This document shows positions 33,033-33,394 of a stretch of DNA of 33,394 nucleotides, piece by piece; positions within the stretch are counted from its first letter, which is position 1; every line of letters begins with the position of its first letter. This DNA comes from Candidatus Gastranaerophilales bacterium. GTDB lineage: Bacteria; Cyanobacteriota; Vampirovibrionia; Gastranaerophilales; JANQFW01. The stretch spans positions 1 to 33,394 of the forward strand of contig JANQLL010000006.1 of assembly GCA_028280605.1 (NCBI GenBank), in the 5' to 3' direction. Both the position numbers and the translations under genes were made by a program. The notes below the pieces were generated by a model. It did not search any database, had not been told where the DNA came from, and worked only from the letters and a program-made list of their open reading frames with translations.

Positions 33033-33066
33033 TTGTTTATTATTATTGACTTATGTAATATGTCAA

Positions 33067-33394
33067 AATTTAATAACATTACTACTTTGTAGCCTTTCAA
33101 TAATATTTTTCACTCAAATTGTTAATAGATTAACTTAATTTGTTTTTAATGTCAAGTATTCTTAAAATTTTTTTATATTATCTTTAAAAGATATTATTAA
33201 TCATATACTACGCTCAGCTTATGTACTACGCTCAGCTTATGCTGTAATTTTGATTTTAATTTTATTATTTTTTTTACCTTAGTTATGTAATTAACTATTA
33301 TACTACTCACAAATTGAATTTAAGATTAATCTTTTCAGAGAAAAGTTTATTTTACCACGTTTAACAAGATTTAATAATCTGGAAAGTATTTTAG
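33067..33394. other. AT-rich right-hand end of the window, no gene seen
   Basis: Apart from the 18-bp tandem repeat there is no convincing ORF or RNA; an upstream region of a gene beyond the edge is possible. Confidence 0.5.
33206..33241 (+). repeat. 18-bp tandem repeat, two copies
   Basis: TACTACGCTCAGCTTATG occurs twice head to tail, perfect copies, in AT-rich non-coding DNA. Confidence 0.9.

Noticed and set aside
32888..33100. 70-codon open frame on the minus strand.
   Set aside because: It runs straight through the 32933-32958 terminator hairpin, has no ribosome site, and its composition is that of AT-rich non-coding DNA.
1..33394. CRISPR arrays, prophage, integrase or rRNA.
   Set aside because: No regularly spaced repeats, cas, capsid, integrase or ribosomal RNA sequence was seen on either strand.

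Overview
The window reads as chromosomal DNA of an AT-rich, probably anaerobic or low-oxygen bacterium. The best guess is the non-photosynthetic sister lineage of Cyanobacteria (Melainabacteria/Vampirovibrionia, Gastranaerophilales-like). This is inference. The tRNA-Glu has the G1-U72 pair and A73 discriminator familiar from cyanobacterial and plastid tRNA-Glu. Many lineage-specific proteins start with a short tail containing F-[KRSA]-G, a habit I associate with that group. A rubrerythrin and a ferredoxin-linked redox operon fit low oxygen. There is no rRNA operon, CRISPR array, complete insertion sequence or prophage.

Layout. 1-402 (-) is the cut-off N-terminal part of a NUDIX protein. 720-5488 (+) is an accessory island: a gene remnant, a 68-residue repeat protein and four paralogous proteins of alternating types A-B-A-B, all with one unusual translation leader. 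5568-6993 (-) holds a DedA-type membrane protein and a parvulin-like isomerase. 7249-13129 (+) holds glyA, a WecA/TagO-type phosphosugar transferase, a glycosyltransferase/methyltransferase fusion and two YkgJ-type cysteine-cluster proteins. 13197-14830 (-) holds a trehalose-phosphatase-like HAD enzyme and a small protein. 15093-16238 (+) is an MFS transporter behind a TetR-type operator-like palindrome. tRNA-Glu (-) follows, then a SWIM/SNF2 helicase (+), and on the minus strand a coiled-coil protein and its frameshifted paralog. 21590-23977 (+) is a sensor histidine kinase preceded by a two-hairpin RNA element. 24034-25903 (-) is an arsR, ferredoxin, flavin disulfide oxidoreductase operon with a palindromic operator. 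A Pro/Met/Gly-rich repeat protein (-) and a hypothetical protein (+) follow. 28078-31675 (+) holds uvrB, a small gene coupled to engB, and rubrerythrin. 31820-32854 (-) is a CodA-like amidohydrolase with a possible attenuator leader.

The most notable find lies at about 27762-27985, between the hypothetical gene and uvrB. A 30-codon ORF for a lysine-rich then hydrophobic peptide has its strong Shine-Dalgarno site buried in a hairpin. A 12-bp long-range 5'-3' inverted repeat encloses it. On the other strand there is a consensus extended -10 promoter and an intrinsic terminator that would give a roughly 90-nt antisense RNA over the 3' half. Together these match a type I toxin-antitoxin module (hok/aapA-like logic) that I cannot assign to a known family.

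Functional threads: envelope glycan synthesis (wecA-type enzyme and the fusion protein), redox and peroxide defence (arsR operon, rubrerythrin), DNA repair and remodelling (uvrB, SNF2), ribosome assembly (engB), and a set of lineage-specific proteins that share an N-terminal F-x-G motif.
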